A DNA stretch of 45,600 nt from an uncultured euryarchaeote. Its GTDB lineage: Archaea > Thermoplasmatota > Poseidoniia > Poseidoniales > Poseidoniaceae. Location of the stretch: assembly GCA_937894115.1 (NCBI GenBank), contig CALBFP010000152.1, positions 1 through 45,600 on the forward strand, given 5' to 3'. Position 1 is the stretch's first letter, and every line of letters begins with the position of its first letter. This document shows positions 33,571 to 41,899 of the stretch, one piece after another. The notes under the pieces were generated by a model. That model was not told where the DNA came from. It searched no databases and saw only the letters and a program-made list of their open reading frames with translations. Both the position numbers and the translations under genes were made by a program.

Positions 33571-35808
33571 TTATCGAGAGTAATCAGAGTCGTTGCTTTC
33601 GATATCAAACATCACAACGTCTGAAAGTGCCATCGTGGTTAGATTGTGAGCTGTTATCCCAGCCCCAGAGATGGCGTAGATGTAATCTCCCATGAAGATG
33701 GTTCTGCGTATGTTTTCATTACCACCCCACCAATAATTTCCGTGATTTTGATTGATCATCGATGAATGGTTTACTTCACCGTAAATCGACATGGTTCCAG
33801 TTGTTTCATTGACTTGAACAAGGATTGCTTTCGAAACATAATCGTAGTGCCAGTGATAGCCTCCATCTTCGTCATAGTGTTCAATCCATTGGTATGTTGA
33901 CAAAGGAACAGCAAGCAATTCCTTAGGTGCCCAATACTGGAAAGCCTTGTGCTCATACTTCGCCTCAGAATACGACCATGTCCATCGATTGTTTTCAGGG
34001 TCATCAACGGGTGAGAGCATCAATGTGTCCGCAACCGATGGCGCAGTCAAGTCACTGATGTTAAAGGTCGAGAGTCGGGTACTGGACCAGTCAAGGCCCA
34101 ATCCATCTTCTCCTGCAGGGCCCATCCCAATGGTGAGCAACATTTCATCGTGTAGAGGATGAATGTAGGTTGAGACTCCAGGAACTTCCAATTCGCCCAG
34201 AATCGTTGGACTCATTGGATTTGACAAATCGATTGTCCACAAAGGATCAATTTGTTCGAATGTGACAATGTACGCCCGGTCGCCGACAAAACGAGCAGAC
34301 CATATCCGTTCACCCTCTGCGATTCCGTCCAGGCGCCCATATTCAAGTAAAATTTGTTGATCGGTTTGCGGGTCCACTCCACGTACCAGTGTAATCACGG
34401 AAGAGGACATTGGCTCTGGGTCTTCCATCCACCATCGGTTCCATTGCCCTGTGGTCGTAGCTACACGAAGCACACCCTCATACTCAGAAAGGCTGAATTG
34501 ATTCAAAATCTGACCATCAATACGACCTGAGCCCGTGTATGTTGTTGCGCCTGGAACGGAAATGTCGAAGGTATGTATGTTCGTCATTTCATCGATACTG
34601 TCTTGGCCCCAAAACCACCACCAATCCCAAGCGTTTTCGGTAAGAACAAGAACATCCTTTGAGGCATAGACGAGCGGATGGTTGCTAAGAAGATGGTCGG
34701 ATTCGTAACTGAATGTTGATGCATAGAGGTCGAGTGAGAGAATGTTTGTGAAACCACGACTGAAGCCGTCCATCGGTTTGTGAAAGTTCTCACAAGATTC
34801 TGAGCGAACATCATGCTCGATGATATCACCGTCCACGATTTGGTAGATTTTTGGTACAAGGTCCTCGAGTTGCAAATCATCGAGAACCTCGTAATTCTTC
34901 AGAATGGTTTCATAGGCAACAAGTTCGCGTTGTACTTTTCGTTCTGGATGGTCCCATCTTAGTTCATAATAATCACTGGGCATTTCAAGCCAACTTTTGA
35001 GGCCAGGTATGTTGAGCCATGAATACGTCACGGCACGAATTTGGCCTTCAATCTCTCTTGCATCGACGTTGTAACCTTCGAGATAGAGTTCTTGCAATAC
35101 GACAGGATTGCTTCGATTCGAGACATCAAACGTCGTGTATTTTGTCATCGAATTGACGCGCCATTGATTGTAATCACCATCCCAGCGAAGGTAGTCGTAC
35201 AACGCATCATCCGATGTAGTACTCCATGGAGTGTAGCTTGAAAGCACGACCAAGCGATCGCCTCGCAACATCATCGAAATCGGGGACCCCTCGATTGTTG
35301 AGTTGCTAACAAATTCAATTTCCCCAAATTCTGGGACTCCTGTTATTGTTAGTGTTGACTCCTGAAGAAGGTAAATGTAGTATCCATCCGTTTTGACAAA
35401 GTCTGCTTCATCAACACCCTGCTCCTGATTGTTGGTTCCACTAAAGTCCTCGCCTTCCGTTCGAGCCGGCTGGGATTTTGCCGTACTGGACGCAGCACCG
35501 TCACCATCCATAGAAGATTCAGCAACATCATCGGTGAACAACATTTCATCCCCATAGTAATACATCTCATCCACTGCTTGCAACAATTGCGTGCGATATT
35601 CTTCCGCGATACTTGCTTTGAGAGCATTTTCCATGTCGGAACAAGAATCAAATTGCACCAATTGAGGCTGCGAAACCGCACGTTGAGTTTGAGATTTCCA
35701 ATCATCAGGCAACTGGTTTGAGGATGAATCGTCCGAGACAGCGCCCAAACACCCAGAAAGCACCATCAATAAAATCAGTGCAACAGCAGTACTTTTCCTC
35801 TTGTTCAT
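33571..35808 (-). CDS. Secreted beta-propeller domain lipoprotein
   Basis: A 745-residue surface lipoprotein: basic N-terminus, hydrophobic stretch and lipobox LSGC (C20). The signature NNQEQGVDEADFVKTDGYYIY (quoted in parts: GVDEADFVKTDG) marks the 'C-terminal beta-propeller domain' family of bacteria and archaea. Repeated blades follow, with segments such as GDRLVVLSSY, GDRAYIVTFEQ and GDYIYAISG. A Ser/Gln-rich linker (about residues 25-45 and 100-125) leads from the anchor. The function of this family is poorly known; sugar or peptide binding at the surface is plausible. The CYTH gene starts divergently 96 bp upstream and a Gfo/Idh gene lies downstream. Confidence 0.88.
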   Translation of the reverse strand: MNKRKSTAVALILLMVLSGCLGAVSDDSSSNQLPDDWKSQTQRAVSQPQLVQFDSCSDMENALKASIAEEYRTQLLQAVDEMYYYGDEMLFTDDVAESSMDGDGAASSTAKSQPARTEGEDFSGTNNQEQGVDEADFVKTDGYYIYLLQESTLTITGVPEFGEIEFVSNSTIEGSPISMMLRGDRLVVLSSYTPWSTTSDDALYDYLRWDGDYNQWRVNSMTKYTTFDVSNRSNPVVLQELYLEGYNVDAREIEGQIRAVTYSWLNIPGLKSWLEMPSDYYELRWDHPERKVQRELVAYETILKNYEVLDDLQLEDLVPKIYQIVDGDIIEHDVRSESCENFHKPMDGFSRGFTNILSLDLYASTFSYESDHLLSNHPLVYASKDVLVLTENAWDWWWFWGQDSIDEMTNIHTFDISVPGATTYTGSGRIDGQILNQFSLSEYEGVLRVATTTGQWNRWWMEDPEPMSSSVITLVRGVDPQTDQQILLEYGRLDGIAEGERIWSARFVGDRAYIVTFEQIDPLWTIDLSNPMSPTILGELEVPGVSTYIHPLHDEMLLTIGMGPAGEDGLGLDWSSTRLSTFNISDLTAPSVADTLMLSPVDDPENNRWTWSYSEAKYEHKAFQYWAPKELLAVPLSTYQWIEHYDEDGGYHWHYDYVSKAILVQVNETTGTMSIYGEVNHSSMINQNHGNYWWGGNENIRRTIFMGDYIYAISGAGITAHNLTTMALSDVVMFDIESNDSDYSR

Positions 35809-35904
35809 GCTTTAATGAACGGCCCTGATGTTATGAAGGAGTTGGTTCTCTGCTTCGGGAATCGATGTGACACCATTATGTGCTGGAGACGCCTACAGCC
35901 AATC

Positions 35905-36480
35905 ATGCCAGAAAACATCGAGATAGAACGACGTTTCCTTGTCGATGGCCGTCAACAACGTGTATGGATTGATGAATCTTCAGAACGCATCGAAATTCGA
36001 CAATGGTATCTTGATTCAACACAACTCAGTTTTAGGGAAAACGGAGCCATTTCTTATGGCGATGAACTTCTTGTAACCGGTATCGATCCTACAACCATTC
36101 AAAACCTAGATTCCTATCCAAACTGGACGACACGAATACGCACGTGGAACAAGACTTGTTTTTTGACATTGAAAGGACTTCAAGATGGGGCCTCAGCGAT
36201 TGAGCACGAATGGGAGATTGGCCGTGAATCTACAGATAAGATAGTTCAATCAGCAACGTATCCGTACATCGAAAAGAACCGATATCTTTGGGAAGGAAAA
36301 GACGGTCTCATTTGGGAAATCGATGAGTTTGAAGGCGATTTAGCGGGAATGATTATCGCAGAAGTCGAACTTGAGCACGTAGATTCTGAAATCGAAATCC
36401 CTTCTTGGGTTGGTATGGAATTGACGCATCTCAACGGATGGTCAAATGCTGCGCTGGCGAAGATGCTCACTCAGAAATAG
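35905..36480 (+). CDS. CYTH domain protein (triphosphatase-like)
   Basis: A 191-residue tunnel-fold protein. The N-terminus MPENIEIERRFLV fits the CYTH ExExK signature except that the final Lys is Arg. Later strands with alternating charged residues (TRIRTWNKTCFLTLKG, IEHEWEIGR, RYLWEGKDGLIWEIDEFEG, IIAEVELEH) supply the Arg/Lys/Glu set that binds triphosphate and metal. Family members hydrolyse inorganic tripolyphosphate or thiamine triphosphate, or act as class IV adenylate cyclases. ATG 35905 is chosen since the domain starts there; upstream in-frame ATGs at 35815 and later add unlike residues. The stop overlaps the 3' end of the convergent aminotransferase gene by 10 bp. Confidence 0.85.
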   Translation: MPENIEIERRFLVDGRQQRVWIDESSERIEIRQWYLDSTQLSFRENGAISYGDELLVTGIDPTTIQNLDSYPNWTTRIRTWNKTCFLTLKGLQDGASAIEHEWEIGRESTDKIVQSATYPYIEKNRYLWEGKDGLIWEIDEFEGDLAGMIIAEVELEHVDSEIEIPSWVGMELTHLNGWSNAALAKMLTQK

Positions 36481-37571
36481 GTCTCAATCGCTTTGACGAT
36501 ACGAGCACTTTCCTCATTTGTTAGGCTATGATGTACTGGGATTGAAACGAGTTGACGACACAATGCTTCTGTGACTGAAAACGTTTCATTGGCTTGTGGA
36601 TGGTTTGCGTAAACGGGGTGCATGTGGCAGGGGGTAGGATAGATTAGGCGAGCATCAATATGGAGGTCATTCATGTGCTCAACCAGTCGTTCGGCACTAT
36701 CTGTTCGGATGCAGAATTGGTGCCATGCATGGTTCGAATCTGGACGTACAGCAGGCGATTTCAGATTGGAATTTGCATCAACAACTTGCGTGAACGTTGT
36801 TGCATGAGAACGACGTTTTTCCAACCAGGCATCAAGATGAACAAGCTGTTTGCGACCGATGGCAGCGAACACTTCAGACATACGTAGGTTTGTCCCAACT
36901 TCTTGCGATTCAAGAGTTCCATCTCTTCCGTGATCAACAATGGACTTGATGCGGGCCCCAATTGCTTCATGAGAGGATGTAATCATACCACCTTCGCCCC
37001 CGACGGTTACATTTTTTGAAGGGAAAAACGAGAAACATGAGACGGTTCCCAGTGCTCCAGCCATTCTCAATTCCCCTTCAATTTCGACAGACGCCCCGTG
37101 TGCTTGTGCAGCATCTTCGATGAGGGCAATGTCTCGTTCTTGACAAAGGGTTACGAGGTCAGGATTGTAGCATTGGCCAAAAAGGTGGACGCCGATTACA
37201 GCCTTCGTCTTCGATGTAATTCGTTTTCGGACGTCTTCAACATCAAGACACCAGAAATCGTTTTCGACTTCAGCAAAGACAGGAGTTGCGCCAGTCATTG
37301 AGACGGACGTCGCAGTGGCGATGAAGGTGAACGATGGAACGATAACTTCGTCTCCCTGTTCAATTCCTAACAGTCTCAAAGCGGCGATCAACGCACCAGA
37401 ACCACTGTTGCATGGCGAAGCATATTGTGCGCCGCAATATTCAGCGAATTCTTGAGCGAAGGCCCGCCCCTGCGGGCCTTTGACCCATCGACGAGAGTCC
37501 AATGTTTCAATTGCAGCTTGACGCATTTCATCTGTCCAAGAGGGGCGTGCTAATGGAATTCGTCCAGGCAT
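36471..37571 (-). CDS. DegT/DnrJ/EryC1/StrS family PLP aminotransferase
   Basis: A 366-residue sugar aminotransferase that makes amino sugars on nucleotide carriers. The PLP lysine is K186 in SFFPSKNVTVGGEGG; D153 and Q156 in IEDAAQAHGA contact the cofactor; the N-terminal loop RRWVKGPQG and the substrate segment PSFTFIATA are typical. The C-terminal YPTPCHMHPVY segment is the usual phosphate-side motif. ATG 37571 has no strong ribosome site. It is divergent from the HerA-like gene and convergent with the CYTH gene. Together with the Gfo/Idh enzyme at 32584 it could make a diamino or acetamido sugar; the substrate is not predictable. Confidence 0.93.
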   Translation of the reverse strand: MPGRIPLARPSWTDEMRQAAIETLDSRRWVKGPQGRAFAQEFAEYCGAQYASPCNSGSGALIAALRLLGIEQGDEVIVPSFTFIATATSVSMTGATPVFAEVENDFWCLDVEDVRKRITSKTKAVIGVHLFGQCYNPDLVTLCQERDIALIEDAAQAHGASVEIEGELRMAGALGTVSCFSFFPSKNVTVGGEGGMITSSHEAIGARIKSIVDHGRDGTLESQEVGTNLRMSEVFAAIGRKQLVHLDAWLEKRRSHATTFTQVVDANSNLKSPAVRPDSNHAWHQFCIRTDSAERLVEHMNDLHIDARLIYPTPCHMHPVYANHPQANETFSVTEALCRQLVSIPVHHSLTNEESARIVKAIETYF

Positions 37572-37601
37572 GTTTCGGCGAGGGATTTGACCTTCAAGAG
37601 C

Positions 37602-40043
37602 ATGCGCCTTGACCCTTCTGCGCGTCGTTCAATTCAAGACCTGAAGCGCTTCTGCGCGTATATGGTGTCCGGTGATGAGCAACCACCTGCATCCGAATTC
37701 TCTTCACTTGTGGATGACATTCTTGACCCAGAACTATCCATGGCTCCGAAGAGACGATTCAAGCCAAAAGGCCTTTTTCTTGGCGAACGAAGGGATTCTG
37801 GAGAACCGGTTGACATCCCTTCTCAAGTCCTTGCTCGCCACGCAGCTATGTTGGGTTCAACTGGCTCAGGAAAAACAGTTATGGCGAAAGCGCTTATCGA
37901 GGAGGCAGCTCTTGCGGGCATCCCTTCGTTAATCATCGATCCACAAGGAGATCTCGCTCGCCTCGCTCTCGGTATTGATGAAACTGAACTTACTGAACGC
38001 GATGGAGATGTCGATCGGAAACGGAAATTACTGGAGAATTGCGAGGTGCGAATTTGGACTCCACTTCGGAGTAAGGGATTGCCTCTGTGCATTGACCCTT
38101 TCCGAGCTCCGCCTGCGGATTTGGACCCTGAAGAAGCCATCACTGCTTGGGACATGGTAGCAGCAGGTTTCACAAGTCTTGCAGGGTACGATGTAGAAAA
38201 AGCTCAGGGAAAAGTCGTCAAACCCTTCCTTTACGAAATACTCGTCGAAGGTACGCGATGTGGCCTTGATGTTGGCGATTTCCAATCATTGGCCCGAGTC
38301 GTCCGAGAACCTCATCATGAGTTTACACGGTTTCTGTATCCGCACTGCTTCATTGAGAGCGACGAAGATGAGAAACCGGATGTTCCGCAGTGGGACGAGG
38401 TGATGTTCGAACACCGCTTGACCGATTTCGAAGAGCGGTTACCAAAGACGACGCGCAACGACCTTGCTCGTAGGCTGGCGGCGTTTTCAAGCGGGGTCAA
38501 TCAATTGCTCTTTTCCAACGGCGTGCCAATAGACATCGATTCTTTTGCTGAAGCTGCAATTCCGGGGAAAGTACCTCTGAACATTGTCTATTTGAATACC
38601 ATTCAAGATGAGGCACAGAAGCAATATTTTGTCCAAGAACTGTCACGTGAACTGTACGATTGGATGCTGACACAACAACCGGCTGACGGAGAACTCAAAC
38701 TCCTCTTCTTCATGGATGAGGTTGCACCTTACCTTCCACCACATCCACGCAACCCTCCCGCCAAGGATTTGATTAAACTCATCTTTAAGCAAGCGAGAAA
38801 ATACGGTGTAGCCTGCGTCTTAGCAACCCAAAACGTCTCCGACGTGGATTACAAGATTCTCGCCCAAGCAAACACGACCTTCATCGGTCGGTTCACTCAA
38901 CCACAAGATGTTGAGAAGGTTCGACACTTGCTCAAGGAAAGCGGGGGCGACCAAGATCTTGTCGCCCAATTACCGACGCTCGGGCCAGGACAATTCCAAA
39001 TGGTTGCTCCCGATGTTGATCCTGCACCGGTTCCAATTCAGTGCAGATGGTTGTATACGGATCACGGAGCCCCGCTCAATGAAGATCAGGTTGAAGAACT
39101 GATTTCCACGGAGATTCGGGCCTGGGCGAAATCCCGTTCAGCGGGAAGAAAGGGTAGGGGAACTGGTGCTGCACATGCTGCGAGTCGCGGTTCCGAATGG
39201 TCAACAAACAATCCGAACGATGAATCGGAAAGCATCGTTGAGGCAGCTCGAATCCAAGCGATTGGAGGTATGACAGCAGCGAGTCGCGGAATTGTCGACG
39301 AGTCCGGATTTGAGGTGCGGCTTATGGGGGGACTTTCGGTTCTGAAGGACGGTCGAGATCCACTTTACACCATGCAGGCGGCCGTCAACAGCGTTTCTGT
39401 CATTGCATTAGCATGGGCTTTTGTTGCTCTACTTGAAGCATGGAGGATTGGAGAGATTGGTTGGTTTGGACTCGCATCAAGTGGTATCGTTACGCTTACT
39501 GTTGGTCTCTATATTTCTCTTGAGTTGATTCTTTCCCATGACTTGGTTTTGCTGCGTAAACTCGCAAAATTTGCAAGGCTGTTCCAACTCTTCCTTGTTG
39601 CTTGGATATGGGCTTTGTTTGCATGGTCGAAGTTTGGTACATTGGATTTAATGGGTCTTGATCCTTTGTTGGAAGTTGTTGTCCTCTGGGTAACTGTCTT
39701 TACAGGCATTGATATCATCAACCGATTTCGTCTTGGCAAGATTCGATGGAACGGTGGAAGTGCGTTGGATAAAGTGGTTGGTTTAACGGCCATTTTGACC
39801 GATTCTCAGATGTCTGAAATGCGTGCGAATTCAACGCAGATTTTAGGCGTATTTCGCTGGATTCTCCACGGGTTAACTGTGGTTTGGCTCACGATAATAA
39901 TCGCTTTTGCAACTCCTCTAGAGAGTGCCCCAGAGTGGCTGAATGAGATGTCAAACGTCCACCTGTGGCTTGCCTCTCTGTATGCTTTGATCTTCTTCAG
40001 TGAAGGGTGGTTGCGAATGCGCAAACGCTACATTGAACAATAA
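37602..40043 (+). CDS. HerA/VirB4-like ATPase fused to C-terminal membrane domain
   Basis: About 813 residues. The N-terminal 550 contain a DUF87/HerA-like P-loop ATPase: Walker A GSTGSGKT (85-92), IIDPQGDLA, Walker B LLFFMDE (D372/E373), and CVLATQNVSDVDYKILAQANT with the usual sensor Gln. From about residue 594 there are five or six transmembrane helices. HerA itself has no membrane part; conjugation ATPases have theirs N-terminally, so this arrangement is unusual. ATG 37602 is taken (a TTG 15 bp upstream is in frame). The linker about 520-560 is Gly/Ser/Arg-rich. It may move DNA or protein at the membrane. The neighbouring gene at 40063 encodes another membrane protein on the other strand. 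Confidence 0.87.
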   Translation: MRLDPSARRSIQDLKRFCAYMVSGDEQPPASEFSSLVDDILDPELSMAPKRRFKPKGLFLGERRDSGEPVDIPSQVLARHAAMLGSTGSGKTVMAKALIEEAALAGIPSLIIDPQGDLARLALGIDETELTERDGDVDRKRKLLENCEVRIWTPLRSKGLPLCIDPFRAPPADLDPEEAITAWDMVAAGFTSLAGYDVEKAQGKVVKPFLYEILVEGTRCGLDVGDFQSLARVVREPHHEFTRFLYPHCFIESDEDEKPDVPQWDEVMFEHRLTDFEERLPKTTRNDLARRLAAFSSGVNQLLFSNGVPIDIDSFAEAAIPGKVPLNIVYLNTIQDEAQKQYFVQELSRELYDWMLTQQPADGELKLLFFMDEVAPYLPPHPRNPPAKDLIKLIFKQARKYGVACVLATQNVSDVDYKILAQANTTFIGRFTQPQDVEKVRHLLKESGGDQDLVAQLPTLGPGQFQMVAPDVDPAPVPIQCRWLYTDHGAPLNEDQVEELISTEIRAWAKSRSAGRKGRGTGAAHAASRGSEWSTNNPNDESESIVEAARIQAIGGMTAASRGIVDESGFEVRLMGGLSVLKDGRDPLYTMQAAVNSVSVIALAWAFVALLEAWRIGEIGWFGLASSGIVTLTVGLYISLELILSHDLVLLRKLAKFARLFQLFLVAWIWALFAWSKFGTLDLMGLDPLLEVVVLWVTVFTGIDIINRFRLGKIRWNGGSALDKVVGLTAILTDSQMSEMRANSTQILGVFRWILHGLTVVWLTIIIAFATPLESAPEWLNEMSNVHLWLASLYALIFFSEGWLRMRKRYIEQ

Positions 40044-40062
40044 TGTCTGAAAATGTCTTGGA

Positions 40063-40806
40063 CTACTTTCGCAACCCACCACGCGCCCATTGGGTGTCAA
40101 CTTCAAGTTCTGGGTGGTAATTTGAGCGACGAACAACCCGACGTTGTTGTTTCGCGGCATCTCTTGGAACTTCTTCTGGGCTGTTGCGTTTTTTGTGCCA
40201 TCGTTGGACAAGGAGACTGACGAGAACACACGGGATAACAAGCAGCGGAGCTAATGAGGACTCGAGGTCCAAGTATTCCATCGGTAATTCGAGAATGATG
40301 CAGGCCCCAACATAGAGGCCAATTGAAGCGAGGAGAGCAGCAACAATCGGGGGTAAAATGTGACGAAACGACATGCCCACAAAGAAGGCGATAATCGCCG
40401 TTATGCCGGGCAGCAATTCGCCACGCTCAGGATTGATGCCGTAGTTTTTCAACAACTGAATTCCATTGGAAATGACGATGAAGACGAATCCGGTCGCGAG
40501 CAAACGAATTGACATCGAAGTAATCATCACTGCGATAATAGCAAATGCCATTGCGGAAAAGAGCTGAAACCGATCGAGGGTAAGTGCGAGACCAAGGTCG
40601 AGCACATAGGGGTAAAGCGTACTTGCGGAAAGGTATCCAATGGCAGCTCCTGCGATAGCAGTGATGAGGCTCAATCTCCGATATCCTTGAACAAACAGAT
40701 AGATTGAGAGAACAACAATTGGAACCGCCGTGACGTAACCTCCATCGACAATCTGCGTGATGACAGTATCGCGAATGTTGTCCACGTTCGGAGCATCCTC
40801 TACCAT
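40063..40806 (-). CDS. Polytopic membrane protein, unknown function
   Basis: About 247 residues with around seven transmembrane helices, beginning at about residue 22 (VTAVPIVVLSIYLFVQGY) and ending at about 203. A polar basic tail of 45 residues (KKRNSPEEVPRDAAKQQRRVVRR) follows, probably cytoplasmic. It resembles the DUF4203-like membrane proteins in pattern, without certain homology. ATG 40806 is preferred to a GTG three codons upstream. It is encoded just downstream of the tRNA-Leu gene on the same strand and convergent with the HerA-like gene (gap 19 bp). Confidence 0.75.
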   Translation of the reverse strand: MVEDAPNVDNIRDTVITQIVDGGYVTAVPIVVLSIYLFVQGYRRLSLITAIAGAAIGYLSASTLYPYVLDLGLALTLDRFQLFSAMAFAIIAVMITSMSIRLLATGFVFIVISNGIQLLKNYGINPERGELLPGITAIIAFFVGMSFRHILPPIVAALLASIGLYVGACIILELPMEYLDLESSLAPLLVIPCVLVSLLVQRWHKKRNSPEEVPRDAAKQQRRVVRRSNYHPELEVDTQWARGGLRK

Positions 40807-40856
40807 CGCTATCACGTGGGCGAGAATGAGAAAGAATGTGAACTTGTTGGAAGAAG

Positions 40857-40943
40857 TGGTGCAGAGGGCAGGATTCGAACCTGCGAACCGTTACGGACTG
40901 GGACCTCATCCCAGCGCCTTTGACCAAGCTGGGCGACCCCTGC
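40857..40943 (-). tRNA. tRNA-Leu (anticodon GAG)
   Basis: On the minus strand the acceptor GCAGGGG (40943-40937) pairs with CCTCTGC, with one G-T. The anticodon stem CTGGG/CCCAG encloses the loop ATGAGGT, anticodon GAG, reading CUC/CUU leucine codons. The variable arm is long and self-paired (CCGTAACGG), as expected for the class II tRNAs Leu and Ser. The T-arm GCAGG-TTCGAAT-CCTGC is perfect. The discriminator A and a genomically encoded CCA follow (ACCA, 40860-40857). No intron. Confidence 0.96.
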
Positions 40944-40967
40944 AGCAATTCAAACGGCCACACTCGC

Positions 40968-40974
40968 GTATATC
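40968..40974 (-). promoter_or_regulatory. TATA box of tRNA-Leu
   Basis: On the minus strand GATATAC (40974-40968) is centred 28 nt before the first nucleotide of the tRNA-Leu gene, where archaeal box A should be. It is flanked by a CGCG pair on each side. Confidence 0.55.
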
Positions 40975-40990
40975 AACGCGCTGATTGGTT

Positions 40991-41827
40991 TTAGAAGAAG
41001 ATTGAACAGCACGTGATTGACCCATCACCCTCTCGAATCTGATCCATGTCAAGGACGATAGGCTTCAACCCCTTTTGCTTGAGTGTCTCAAGAACGGTAG
41101 GGTAGCCCTTGGCAACCAAAACATTGCCGTTTTCAAATCCAATTGTGTTGCATCCATAGACTTCTTCTTCTGGCATCATGATGACTTCACAGTCATCGGG
41201 AAGTTCACCGAAATCTTCTGGAGTGAGATAGCCCTCTGCAGCGAGAATAATCTTGTCTGTCGGCGTGGATGAAATCGATGTGAGGTGCAGTGCTTTGTCA
41301 GTAGGTATGTCGATGATCCGAAGTTCATGTCCGAGGTGGCTCAAGAGGTCTCGAAGGGTTTCAATTCCTTGTTCGTTGGTACGTTGTGAACGACCAACAA
41401 AGAAAATGTCCCCAAGCCGGAGAATGTCCCCACCATCCATTCGCGCTTCGCCGAACATTCCACAGACTTGAAACCCGTTGAGTTGTCGAGACAAGAAATC
41501 AGCGATGGGGGGTTGCTCCGCAACTCGAGAAGGGTGGCCAGGCACGGGCAACAAAACGTGGCCGTCGATGACAATTGCCTGATCCTCGACAAAGATACAA
41601 TCTGGGTGTCTTTCATCTGCTGGTAAAATCGTGACCTCGAGCCCGCAATCCAAGAGCGACTGAACATAGGCCGCATGCTGCTTTTTTGCAAGAGGGATGT
41701 CGGTTGGTCCCGAACCGAAGTAACTGGCTAAAGCCCTCGAGAATGAATTTGGCACAGCCCGCATGAGGGCGCGCTGCTTCTGGTCCGTGCGGACAGTAGC
41801 CATGATTGACCGGCCCATCTTCGTCAT
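40991..41827 (-). CDS. Dimethylargininase-like amidinohydrolase (DDAH family)
   Basis: A 278-residue enzyme of the amidinotransferase/DDAH superfamily, which hydrolyses methylated or free arginine-type guanidino groups to citrulline. Key residues: FVED (79-82), the MDGGDIL segment (130-136), the catalytic His H181 in ALHLTS, and the nucleophile C273 at the C-terminus in ITCCS. The length is typical. ATG 41827 is taken; ATG 41803 would also keep the domain, and neither has a good ribosome site. It lies upstream of the tRNA-Leu gene and divergent from the M28 lipoprotein gene (72 bp). True substrate could be dimethylarginine, arginine or another guanidino compound. Confidence 0.88.
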   Translation of the reverse strand: MTKMGRSIMATVRTDQKQRALMRAVPNSFSRALASYFGSGPTDIPLAKKQHAAYVQSLLDCGLEVTILPADERHPDCIFVEDQAIVIDGHVLLPVPGHPSRVAEQPPIADFLSRQLNGFQVCGMFGEARMDGGDILRLGDIFFVGRSQRTNEQGIETLRDLLSHLGHELRIIDIPTDKALHLTSISSTPTDKIILAAEGYLTPEDFGELPDDCEVIMMPEEEVYGCNTIGFENGNVLVAKGYPTVLETLKQKGLKPIVLDMDQIREGDGSITCCSIFF

Positions 41828-41899
41828 TTAACCCTTAGCGATGTACAAAATGCGCTTAAGACCACTGAATTCAAAGAGAATGCACCGTTGGATTGTGCC

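Noticed and set aside
40427-40963. 178-codon minus-strand frame across the tRNA-Leu gene
   Set aside because: It overlaps the tRNA and the membrane-protein gene in another frame and has random composition.
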